The translations under genes and the position numbers were made by a program. 64,000 bases of DNA, taken from assembly GCF_013294065.1 (NCBI RefSeq), contig NZ_JABSNM010000001.1:263925-327924 (forward strand). Reading direction: 5' to 3'. Within the stretch, counting starts at the first letter, position 1. Each line of letters opens with the position of its first letter. The DNA is from Sphaerotilus uruguayifluvii (GTDB taxonomy: Bacteria; Pseudomonadota; Gammaproteobacteria; Burkholderiales; Burkholderiaceae_C). The notes under the pieces were generated by a model, which worked only from the letters and a program-made list of their open reading frames with translations, did not search any database and was not told the DNA's origin. Below, one piece after another: positions 9,815 to 17,099 of this stretch.

Positions 9815-10816
9815 TTGCACAAGAACTACCCCGGATTGATCTCCGTGCTGACCGCGGAGGCGCTCGAGGACTTCGTCGACGACTGGTTGCACCAGCGTTG
9901 CGAGGACTACCACTCGCACGACCGGTGGAGCGGCACGGGCGACCTGGGCCGCGATGTCACGGGCTACGTCACCGACCGTCGGATGGACGGGCCATGGGAC
10001 AACTTCCAGTGCAAGCAGCTTAGCAAGCCGCTGTCCGAGAAGGCGCTGTTCGTAGAGCTGGGCAAGATCTTCATGCACTCGGCGGCAGGCGCGTACGCGC
10101 TGCCGCGGGCCTACACCTTCGTGGCGCCCCTGGGCGTCGTGCGCAAGGTACGCGAGTTCGTCGCGCACCCGGACCGGCTGAAGCAGGCGTTCTTGGATCG
10201 CTGGGACACGTACATCGCGGGTGACCTGGTGGAGAACGCGACGGTAAAGCTGACGCCGGAGATCGAGGCCAAGATCAGGGCTTTCGCTTTCGCGAACGTC
10301 CACTGGCTCGACGCTAGGCTGCTGGCCAAGGATCCGGCATGCATGCCGGCGCTGGTCAAATGGTTTGATGCCGACCCCGGCCAGAGCCCCAGGGGCGTCG
10401 TGCCCGCTGCGATCCACGCCAGCGAATCGGCCTACCTCGGCCAACTGCTGAAGGTGTACGAGGAGCGGGGGCCGGGTACCTACCCCGATCCCGATGCCGC
10501 GCTGGCCTGCTCCGATGTGGGGCCGCATCTCAAGATCCAGCGCACCCGCTTCTTCGACGCCACGGCGTTCGACCGCTTCTACCGTGACTCGACGCCGGAG
10601 GAGTTCGTCCAGACCTTCCGCGACGAGGTCCACCACGGCGTCGTCGACGTCCACGACGCCGATCACTCCAACAAGTTCGCACGCCTGAACAAGGTCATGC
10701 AGCAGGCCGCCCTGCTGCAAGCTTCCGGCGTGCTGGGCCGGCATGCCGGACCGCAGGTCAAGCAGGGCACCTGCCACCTGCTTGCCAACGAGGGGGTCAT
10801 GCCATGGGATCGGTAG
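9815..10816 (+). CDS. ABC-3C system effector: PD-(D/E)xK nuclease-like N-terminus with a C-terminal ABC-3C domain
   Basis: A 333-aa protein and the first gene of a three-gene operon. Near the N-terminus GDLGRDV (Asp47), a short spacer, then NFQCKQ (Gln65, Lys67) has the D...QxK arrangement of PD-(D/E)xK nucleases; Glu30 may be the helix-A acid. The C-terminal third (RFYRDSTPEEFVQTFRDEV, then GVVDVHDADHSNKFARLNKVM) is the type of domain that tethers effectors to the other two components in ABC-three-component systems. The start is TTG at 9815, with GGGAGGAG 6-13 bases upstream; no ATG fits. It overlaps the next gene by 13 bp. The nuclease activity is inferred from the motif only. Confidence 0.75.
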   Translation: MHKNYPGLISVLTAEALEDFVDDWLHQRCEDYHSHDRWSGTGDLGRDVTGYVTDRRMDGPWDNFQCKQLSKPLSEKALFVELGKIFMHSAAGAYALPRAYTFVAPLGVVRKVREFVAHPDRLKQAFLDRWDTYIAGDLVENATVKLTPEIEAKIRAFAFANVHWLDARLLAKDPACMPALVKWFDADPGQSPRGVVPAAIHASESAYLGQLLKVYEERGPGTYPDPDAALACSDVGPHLKIQRTRFFDATAFDRFYRDSTPEEFVQTFRDEVHHGVVDVHDADHSNKFARLNKVMQQAALLQASGVLGRHAGPQVKQGTCHLLANEGVMPWDR

Positions 10817-11319
10817 ATAGGCCGGCGCCCAGCACGCACCCCTTCAACAGCACGCTCGAAACAGGCATCCGCGCGCTGGTCGTGCTGGAAGCCTTCCATC
10901 CGCGGCGTTGCGACCTGCTGGAGATGACCTGGCTCGACCACCTGGTCGTTCACACCGGGGATCTCGACGACCCAGATGCCCCGAGCAGTCTGCACCCGGA
11001 TCTGCCTAACCGCGCGGCCGAGCTCGTGGTGAGACGTCCGCTGGTAGAGAAGAGCCTTCGGCTGATGCAGCAGCTACACCTCGTCGACGTCTTCGAGACT
11101 GAAGACGGCATCACCTTCGGCGCGAGCGACGACGCCCCGATCTATCTCGACCTGCTGCAGGCATCGTATTCCGTCGCGCTCAAGGAGCGCGCCCAGTGGA
11201 TGGCCGAGCGCTTTGCCAACAAGCCGGCCGCAGAGATGCGCGAGCAGATGGAAAAGCGAATCGGGCGGTGGACCGCCGACTTCCGCGTTGAAGAGACGTT
11301 TGCGGGAGCACGCGCATGA
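10804..11319 (+). CDS. ABC-three component system middle component (MC2-like)
   Basis: A 171-aa protein. The segment FNSTLETGIRALVVLEAFHPRRCDLLEMTWLDHL, then VVHTGDL, SSLHPDLPNRAAELVVRR and VEKSLRLMQQ closely follow what I recall of the ABC-3C middle component 2 family, which looks like a winged-helix adaptor. It is thought to bridge the SMC-like ATPase and the effector, much as kleisin-associated winged-helix proteins do. It starts inside the effector gene and overlaps the ATPase gene by ATGA, so the three proteins are probably made in fixed ratio. The biochemical role has not been shown directly. Confidence 0.8.
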   Translation: MGSVDRPAPSTHPFNSTLETGIRALVVLEAFHPRRCDLLEMTWLDHLVVHTGDLDDPDAPSSLHPDLPNRAAELVVRRPLVEKSLRLMQQLHLVDVFETEDGITFGASDDAPIYLDLLQASYSVALKERAQWMAERFANKPAAEMREQMEKRIGRWTADFRVEETFAGARA

Positions 11320-13184
11320 ACGGTATCCGGCTGCGCCACCTGGCCTTCACCGGGCCCAACATTGAGCCTGCCAAACTTGAATTCGTCGACGGCCTGAATA
11401 TCGTCTACGGCGCGTCCAACACCGGCAAGTCGTTCGCATCGGACGCTGTGCTCTTCATGCTCGGCGCGGTTTCCAAGCTTCCAAAGACCGATGAAATCAA
11501 GGCCTACGACGCAGTCTGGCTCGGCTTGACCCTTGGCGACCAGGGCGAGTTCACCCTGTATCGCGCGACCAAGGGTGGAAACCTTAAGCTCTTCCCGGGT
11601 CTCATCACCTCCCACCCGACCGGCAAGGGAGAGGTGTTGTCATGGAAGCACAGCGCGAAGGCAACCGACTCTGTCTCCTACCGGATCCTCGAGACTTTGG
11701 GCCTGCAGGACCGGTGGATCGTGCGCAATGCCAGCGGTGAGAAGGAACAGCTGGCCTTCCGCGTACTGGCGAAGTTCGCCGTGGTTGGGGAGGAGGACAT
11801 CATGTCCAAGCGCAGCCCCGCCTACGTGTCGAACAGCTATACGGAGCGCACCCTCGATCAAAACCTGTTCAAGCTGCTCCTCACCGGTCAGGACGACGCG
11901 GCCACCGTGACAGTCCCCACCGAGCCCGCGCGGATTGCCGCCAAGGCGGCCAAACTGGAGCTCGTCGACGAGATGCTGGCGCAGCTCGACAAGGAACTGG
12001 GCGACGCGCCGGCAGACCGGACGCAGGTGGACGCACAGCTCGCGGAACGGGACGCCAGTGGCGCTACGACCACCGCCGAGCTGCAGGCCGTGCAGACTAT
12101 GCTGGATGACAACGCCGCCAAGCGGCGTGCCGCGGTTGACCGCCGCCAGGAACTCACTGCACGAGCGGCAGAACTCGACATCACCCAGGAACGCTTCGCC
12201 AAGCTGCAGGCGGTCTACAGCTCCGACTTGGACCGGCTGCATTCCATCGAGGAGGGCGGCAGCCTGCTGGCCGCCATGGCCGGCCGTGATTGCCCGGTTT
12301 GCGGCGCCCCGCCCGGCGCGCAGAAGCACCAGCACGCCGCCAAAGAGATTTCGATGGCGCATACGGCCGCGGCAGCCGAAGCGCGCAAGATCGAGCGTGA
12401 GCAGCGCGAACTGGCTCACGTCGTCGATTCGCTGCACGCCGAGGCATTGGCGCTCACGACCTCCATCGCGTCACTCGAGGACCAGATTGAAGAATTCGAT
12501 CAGCGAGCCCTGGACCTACGCCCCACGGAAGCGTCGCTGCGGAGCAGCTTCGAGAACTACAACGCCCAGCGCGCTGAACTGCGCAAGCTGATCGACCTGC
12601 ACCTGCGGCGTGAAAAGTTGGCCAGCCGCCGAGCAGAGATCGCCGCGGCATCCACGAAAAGCGAGCGCGACCCTCTTCCCGTTGGCCCTGAATCCACGGT
12701 GCTCTTCGAGTTCGGCGAGACCGTCAAAGCGGTCCTGACCGAGTGGGGCTTCCCGGATGCGGACAAGATCCAGTTCGACGCAAAGGCCAACGACATCACT
12801 GTCGCCGGCAAGGCCAGGGACGCCAACGGCAAGGGTGTCCGCGCCGTGCTGCATGCGGCCTTCAACGTGGCAGTCGCCGTGCACTGCATTGACAAGGGCC
12901 TACCGCATCCCGGCTTCCTGGTGCTCGACACCCCGCTGCTGACGTACCGTGAGCCGCTGAAGTCAAAGCACGGCGATCTGTCGGACGACGAGAAGGCGCT
13001 GAAGGCGACAAGCCTCGCCGAGAAGTTCTACAAGCATCTCGCCAGCCTGGAGGAGAAGCTGCAGGTCATCGTCATCGAAAACTCCGACCCGCCTGCTGCG
13101 ATCGAGGACCTGGCGTACATCAAGGTCTTCACCGGTCTGGTCGGCGACGGACGCTATGGGCTTCTTGCCCGCCATACCGGTTGA
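11316..13184 (+). CDS. ABC-three component system SMC/Rad50-like ATPase (DUF3732 type)
   Basis: A 622-aa protein. The Walker A loop is YGASNTGKSF (Lys38). Long helical, Glu/Gln/Ala-rich arms flank a zinc-hook motif CPVCGAPP near residues 326-329, as in Rad50. The C-terminal half has KGVRAVLHAAFNVAVAV as the signature region and GFLVLDTPLLTY as Walker B and D-loop, with Thr where most relatives have a Glu or Ser after the Asp. QVIVIENSDPP follows. The domain order fits a dimeric ATPase that senses DNA or nucleoprotein structure and licenses the effector. Base composition is lower in GC than glmS. The IS element begins about 105 bp after the stop. Confidence 0.85.
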   Translation: MNGIRLRHLAFTGPNIEPAKLEFVDGLNIVYGASNTGKSFASDAVLFMLGAVSKLPKTDEIKAYDAVWLGLTLGDQGEFTLYRATKGGNLKLFPGLITSHPTGKGEVLSWKHSAKATDSVSYRILETLGLQDRWIVRNASGEKEQLAFRVLAKFAVVGEEDIMSKRSPAYVSNSYTERTLDQNLFKLLLTGQDDAATVTVPTEPARIAAKAAKLELVDEMLAQLDKELGDAPADRTQVDAQLAERDASGATTTAELQAVQTMLDDNAAKRRAAVDRRQELTARAAELDITQERFAKLQAVYSSDLDRLHSIEEGGSLLAAMAGRDCPVCGAPPGAQKHQHAAKEISMAHTAAAAEARKIEREQRELAHVVDSLHAEALALTTSIASLEDQIEEFDQRALDLRPTEASLRSSFENYNAQRAELRKLIDLHLRREKLASRRAEIAAASTKSERDPLPVGPESTVLFEFGETVKAVLTEWGFPDADKIQFDAKANDITVAGKARDANGKGVRAVLHAAFNVAVAVHCIDKGLPHPGFLVLDTPLLTYREPLKSKHGDLSDDEKALKATSLAEKFYKHLASLEEKLQVIVIENSDPPAAIEDLAYIKVFTGLVGDGRYGLLARHTG

Positions 13185-13257
13185 CGTTTGATGTGGCCGT
13201 TGCCCAGTTCGATGCCGCGCAGTTGTTACGCTGAGGCTCTCGGGCTCGCGCTGGAGT

Positions 13258-13285
13258 GGCACCACCTGTCACTACAACTGGTGCC
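13258..13285. terminator. 7-bp hairpin after the ABC-3C operon
   Basis: GGCACCA (13258-13264) pairs perfectly with TGGTGCC (13279-13285) across a 14-base loop. There is no T-run, so it is at best a weak or Rho-aided terminator. It ends four bases before the IS boundary. Confidence 0.25.
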
Positions 13286-13287
13286 TT

Positions 13288-13304
13288 AGAGCAACTAACA
13301 AAAC
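13288..13304 (+). repeat. Left terminal inverted repeat of the IS5-family element
   Basis: AGAGCAACTAACAAAAC matches the inverse of the right repeat at 15 of 17 positions. The element proper probably begins at the GAG (13289), the usual first bases in this IS group. Confidence 0.75.
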
Positions 13305-14172
13305 CGAACCAGCGTGCGCAGGCAGATGACGCAACAGGCCAGGCTGAGCAAGGCGACATGCGTCTGGGCCTGACGCTCGAAGCGGATGCGCAGCTTTCCA
13401 AACGCCGCCAGCCAAGCATGGGTGCGCTCGACCACCCAGCGGTGACGTCCCAGCCGCTCCCGGCTCTCGACACCTCGGCGCGCGATGCGCACCTTGATGC
13501 CCCTGGCCCGCACATGGCTGCGGCAACGCTCGAAGCGCGTAGCCCTTGTCGGCATGCAGCTTGTCGGGCCGCCGTCGAGGACGCCCCCGCAGCCCCGCCA
13601 CCGCCGGCAATGCATCGATCAGCTCCTCGAACACCACCGAGTCATGTCGATTCGCCCCCGTCACGCAGAACATCAGCGGCACCTCTGCGCCGTCGGTGAC
13701 GAGGTGGCGTTTGCTGCCGAGCTTGCCCCGGCCCGTCGGGTTCGGCCCCGTGAACTCGCCCCCCGGGGGCTGGCCACGCTGGCCCCATCCACACACGCTC
13801 GACTGAAATCGAGCTGACCCGCGCCCCGCAGCTCCGCCAGCAACGCCAGCAACGCCAGCAACGCCAGATGCAGCCGGTGCCACACGCCCGCAGCCTGCCA
13901 GGCTCTCAGCCGTCGCCAGCACGTCATGCCGTTGCCGTAGCCCAGTTCCTGAGGCAGGTGCTCCCAGCCTATGCCGGTGCGCAACACGAACAGGATCCCG
14001 TTCAACGCTCGCCGATCATCCACCCGCGGCCGCCCCCCTTGGCTGAGCGCGGTGGCGCCTCAGGCAGCAACGGCTCCAACTTCTTCCACAGGGCTGCGCT
14101 GACTTCCTTGTCTTTCATCGGCCTTCAACAATTCAGACTTCCATGGTGATGACTGTGTTTTGTTGGCTGCTC
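13289..14172 (-). mobile_element. Decayed IS5-family (IS427-like) insertion sequence
   Basis: An 884-bp element bounded by inverted repeats AGAGCARCYAACAAAAC and encoding one DDE transposase on the minus strand. The size and GAG termini fit the IS427 group. The flanking triplets are TTA on the left and TGA on the right, both of TNA form but not identical, so there is no clean target duplication. The element separates the ABC-3C operon from the Abi gene and is the only transposase in the island. The transposase frame is broken three times, so the copy is probably dead unless helped in trans. Confidence 0.8.
13295..14118 (-). pseudogene. IS5-family transposase, frame broken at three points
   Basis: Reading from ATG 14118, the N-terminus MKDKEVSAALWKKLEPLLPE is intact. 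A G6 run near 14033-14038 then shifts the frame, and the message resumes as VDDRRALNGILFVLRTGIGW. A second G6 run near 13760-13765 separates ...LDFSRACVDGAS from GGEFTGPNPTGRGKLGSK. A third break near 13545, caused by one extra base, separates LHADKGY from FERCRSHVRARGIKVRIA, and the protein ends WVVERTHAWLAAF...LVRFC. The first two sites each need one more G or a -1 slip, and a programmed -1 shift between the two halves is known in IS5 relatives. The third looks like a real lesion. Confidence 0.8.
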
Positions 14173-14173
14173 T
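14157..14173 (-). repeat. Right terminal inverted repeat of the IS5-family element
   Basis: Read inwards on the minus strand it is AGAGCAGCCAACAAAAC, 15 of 17 identical to the left repeat. Confidence 0.75.
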
Positions 14174-14298
14174 GAAGGCGGTATCCATCGTGAAGTCAGT
14201 GTACCGATGCGAGTGCGCGGCGACACCGCCCCACCAGCAGATGACCTGTCGCAGTCGTTGCGCCACACTGCCAGTTTTTCGCGCTTTCTGGTGATCGG
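14174..14298. other. Leader region between the IS and the Abi gene
   Basis: No open frame is seen. The stretch has inverted segments, such as GGCGAC near 14219 with GTCGC near 14249, and a short T-run (TTTTTC, 14275-14280) before the Abi start. Some AbiF-type genes are preceded by a non-coding RNA antitoxin; this stretch is the only place such an RNA could sit, but nothing in the sequence proves it. Confidence 0.3.
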
Positions 14299-15303
14299 AT
14301 GACCCTCTACAGCAAACCCTGGCGCAGCTACGAAGATCAGCTCGACGAGTTGCACCGGCGCGGCCTGATCGTGACCGACCGGCCCAAGGCGCTGGAATGC
14401 CTGGAGCGCATCGGCTATTACCGGCTCAGCGGCTACTGGTACGCGATGCGCGAACGTTCGGGCATCTGCTGCCCGCTCGATCCGGCCACAGGCCGCAAGC
14501 CCGCCAAGGTGCGCACGGAATCGTTCGTGCTGGACACCTTCAAGCCCGTCGCCACTTTCCAGAACGCTGTCGATCTGTACATCTTCGACAAGAAGCTGCG
14601 CCTGCTCGTGCTGGATGCGCTGGAGCGCATCGAGGTGGCGCTGCGCGTGGATGTGTCGCATCACCTGGGCCGCCAAGACCGGTTCGCCTACCTGAAACCG
14701 GATCTCTTCCATCACAGCTTCAGCGCCGCCCTCGACCCCAAGACCGGACTGACCACGCACCACGACTGGCTGGCCCATCAAGCCCGGCTGATCAACCGCT
14801 CGAAGGAAAAATTCATCGAGCACAATCGCAGCCGCTATGGCCTGCCGCTGGCGATCTGGGTGGCCTGCGAGGTCTGGGACTTCGGGGCGCTCTCGCGTCT
14901 CTACGGGGGATTGAAGGAAGCCGACCAGGACCACATCGCCAAGTGCTACGGCGTGAGCAACGGCCGCATCTTCGCGACATGGCTGCGCAGCCTGAACTAC
15001 CTGCGCAATGTCTGCGCCCACCACAGCCGGCTGTGGAACCGCAACGTGGTGGACCAGCCGAAGCTGCCGCCTCCGGCAGAAGTCCCCGCGCTGACCGCCT
15101 TTCACACAGATGCCCAACTGCGGGCACGCCCGTTCCAGCTTTTCTGCATCGCGCACCATCTGCTGAAGATCATCCATCCAGCATCGCAGTGGGGCCAGCG
15201 GTTCAAGCGACTGCTGGAGGAGGACTTCCCCGCGCTAGATCACCTGGGACTCAATCTGCACGGCATGGGCGTGGATCCCGGCTGGCAGACACGCCCTTGG
15301 TGA
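14299..15303 (+). CDS. Abi_2 (AbiD/AbiF-like) abortive infection HEPN protein
   Basis: A 334-aa protein with the Abi_2 hallmarks: LERIGYYRLSGYWYAMRE near the N-terminus, VDLYIFDKKLRLLVLDALERIEVALR in the middle, and LNYLRNVCAHHSRLWNR towards the C-terminus. RNVCAH is an RxxxxH HEPN ribonuclease motif. Family members abort phage infection, and AbiF-type proteins are RNases related to the ancestor of Cas13. The protein is full-length with no frame damage, unlike the neighbouring transposase. The ribosome site before ATG 14299 is weak. It may act independently of the ABC-3C operon or as part of the same defence island. Confidence 0.88.
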   Translation: MTLYSKPWRSYEDQLDELHRRGLIVTDRPKALECLERIGYYRLSGYWYAMRERSGICCPLDPATGRKPAKVRTESFVLDTFKPVATFQNAVDLYIFDKKLRLLVLDALERIEVALRVDVSHHLGRQDRFAYLKPDLFHHSFSAALDPKTGLTTHHDWLAHQARLINRSKEKFIEHNRSRYGLPLAIWVACEVWDFGALSRLYGGLKEADQDHIAKCYGVSNGRIFATWLRSLNYLRNVCAHHSRLWNRNVVDQPKLPPPAEVPALTAFHTDAQLRARPFQLFCIAHHLLKIIHPASQWGQRFKRLLEEDFPALDHLGLNLHGMGVDPGWQTRPW

Positions 15304-15604
15304 CCCTTGGGATCGGGCCAGCCATGAAAAAACCCCTGAGCAGTCTTTGCACCGAAGCGCATCAACCGACAGGGGCCGTGTTGCAGCCATTGTAGCCAGC
15401 CGAGTCCCGGCCCGTCCAGCGCCATTCGGGGTGCCAAACCCGGCATCACGCCCGCGAAGAGGTCGCTATTTCACCTTCGTGCGGGCTGCGAGCTTTGCCA
15501 GGGAGCTGAGGACTGGTGTGCCATGAACAGACCCGTCGAAGGCTGGTGGAGCCCTCCATAATCAAGACCAGCCCCCCTGCTTGTTCGAGACGCCCACCGC
15601 ACCC
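15304..15604. other. Intergenic stretch at the right side of the island
   Basis: No gene, tRNA or clear terminator is seen. A search by eye for an inverted copy of the repeats at 9093-9128 (a partner transposon end) found nothing here. The right limit of the island is therefore undefined; it is drawn here because the following genes have core-like composition. Confidence 0.4.
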
Positions 15605-16087
15605 ATGGATAAATTCTTGCAGCAGCAGCAGGTCCTGCAACGGCTCTCCGAAGACCTGCTGCAGGCCGAAGAGGCCGTGCGGGAGGCCCATGAAACGGCG
15701 ACCCACGAAGAAAACATCGCCGAGAACAAGTACGACACCCTGGGGCTCGAAGCCGCCTACCTGGCCACCGGCCAGGCCCGTCGCGCCGCAGCCATCCGCC
15801 AGGCGCTGGCCCGCTGGCGCCAGTTCCGCCCGCTGCCCTACGACGCCGGCAAAGGCATCCAGCTCGGTGCGCTGGTCTGCCTGGTCGATGCCGAAGACAG
15901 GCAGCAGCGGCTCTTTCTCGGCCCCGATGGCGGCAGCATGCAACTGGTCAGCGGCGCTCAGATCGTCCAGGTCATCAGCACCGATGCCCCGTTGGGCAGG
16001 GCCCTGCTGGGCAGATGCGAGGGGGATGAGGTGTCGGTACAGGTCGCCCCCAAGCGACTCCAGTTCGAGGTGCTGCGAGTGCTTTGA
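15605..16087 (+). CDS. GreA/GreB-family transcription elongation factor
   Basis: A 160-aa protein, the size of GreA. The N-terminal coiled-coil hairpin runs DKFLQQQQVLQRLSEDLLQAEEAV and carries an acidic tip region with ENKYDT, comparable to the ENAEYD of GreA. The C-terminal FKBP-like domain reads GALVCLVDAEDRQQRLFLGP and then PLGRALLGRCEGDEV, the classic Gre ending. Gre factors rescue backtracked RNA polymerase by stimulating transcript cleavage. It is a divergent member and not the housekeeping greA. ATG 15605 puts the hairpin at the N-terminus. It lies just beyond the accessory island. Confidence 0.82.
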   Translation: MDKFLQQQQVLQRLSEDLLQAEEAVREAHETATHEENIAENKYDTLGLEAAYLATGQARRAAAIRQALARWRQFRPLPYDAGKGIQLGALVCLVDAEDRQQRLFLGPDGGSMQLVSGAQIVQVISTDAPLGRALLGRCEGDEVSVQVAPKRLQFEVLRVL

Positions 16088-16106
16088 GCCGCAAGCAAGG
16101 ATCAGC

Positions 16107-17099
16107 ATGCCATTGCCCCACGCCGTTTCGATGTTGTCGGCCCTCGCGCTGACGCTGTTCGCCGGCTCCGCGTCGGGCGCACCCGCCTCAGCCGCCATGA
16201 CCTACCGCGGTCCATGCGACGCGTCGGCCGCTGTCGCCCTGGACGCCGATCATTTCGTCGTCGCGGGCGACGAGGACAACACCTTGCGCGTCTACCGGCG
16301 AGGCCGGCCGGAGCCCGTGGGCGAGGCGCCGCTCGCCGCCTTCCTCGACAGCGGCAACAAGGAGTCGGATCTCGAAGCGGCGGCGGCTGTCGGCCAGCGC
16401 ATCTACTGGATCGCTTCGCACGGCCGCAACAGCAAGGGCAAGCTGCGGCCCGACAGGCAGCGTTTCTTCGCCACCGACATCGTTCCGGGTGCGCAGCCGG
16501 GCGTCACCCCGGCAGGAACGCCCTACCGCGGGCTGCTCGACGACCTGGCCGCCGCGCCGACGTTGGCGGGTCTGCGTCTCGGCGATGCAGCGCGGCTTGC
16601 CCCCGAGGCGCCCGGCGGGCTCAACATCGAAGGGCTGGCGGCGATGCCCGATGGCAGCCTGCTGGTCGGATTCCGCAACCCGGTGCCCAACGGCCGTGCG
16701 CTGCTGGTGCCGTTGCTCAACCCCGCGGAGCTGGTGACGGCCGCGTCCGGGCGCAAGGCACGCTTCGGCGAGCCCATCCTGCTCGAACTGCGCGGCCGTG
16801 GTGTTCGCAGCATCGAACGTGCCCTGGACGGCCGTGGTTACTGGATCGTCGCCGGGCCGGCTGCCGACGCCGGTGCGTTCACGCTGTACCGCTGGTCGGG
16901 CCAGAAGCACGACGCGCCGCGGATCGTCGACAGCAGTGAACTCGTCGGCTTCAGGCCGGAGGTGCTGTTCGAGCCGCTGGGAGGTGGCGGCACCTTGCAG
17001 TTGCTGAGCGATGACGGCGGCGTCGTGACCAACGGCGTGGCGTGCAAGGACCGGCCGATGGCGGCGCAGGCGTTCCGCAGCATCACGCTCCAACCCTGA
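16107..17099 (+). CDS. Secreted DUF3616-family protein
   Basis: A 330-aa protein with an N-terminal signal peptide (ALALTLFAGSASGAPASA). The body has repeated beta-type strands consistent with a propeller: DADHFVVAGDEDNTLRVYRR, ESDLEAAAAVGQRIYWIASHGRNSKGK, GLNIEGLAAMPDGSLLVGFRNP and ERALDGRGYWIVAGP. This matches DUF3616, of unknown function. AAGG lies 7-10 bases before ATG 16107. The 3' end overlaps the phytochrome gene by 17 bp. Confidence 0.82.
   Translation: MPLPHAVSMLSALALTLFAGSASGAPASAAMTYRGPCDASAAVALDADHFVVAGDEDNTLRVYRRGRPEPVGEAPLAAFLDSGNKESDLEAAAAVGQRIYWIASHGRNSKGKLRPDRQRFFATDIVPGAQPGVTPAGTPYRGLLDDLAAAPTLAGLRLGDAARLAPEAPGGLNIEGLAAMPDGSLLVGFRNPVPNGRALLVPLLNPAELVTAASGRKARFGEPILLELRGRGVRSIERALDGRGYWIVAGPAADAGAFTLYRWSGQKHDAPRIVDSSELVGFRPEVLFEPLGGGGTLQLLSDDGGVVTNGVACKDRPMAAQAFRSITLQP

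Noticed and set aside
13286..14176. Target site duplication of the IS
   Set aside because: Flanking triplets are TTA and TGA; similar in form but not identical, so no duplication is claimed.
13185..15610. Partner transposon end (inverse of the AAATAAAGT repeats) at the right side of the island
   Set aside because: Searched by eye on both strands and not found; the right end is lost, too diverged or outside the searched part.
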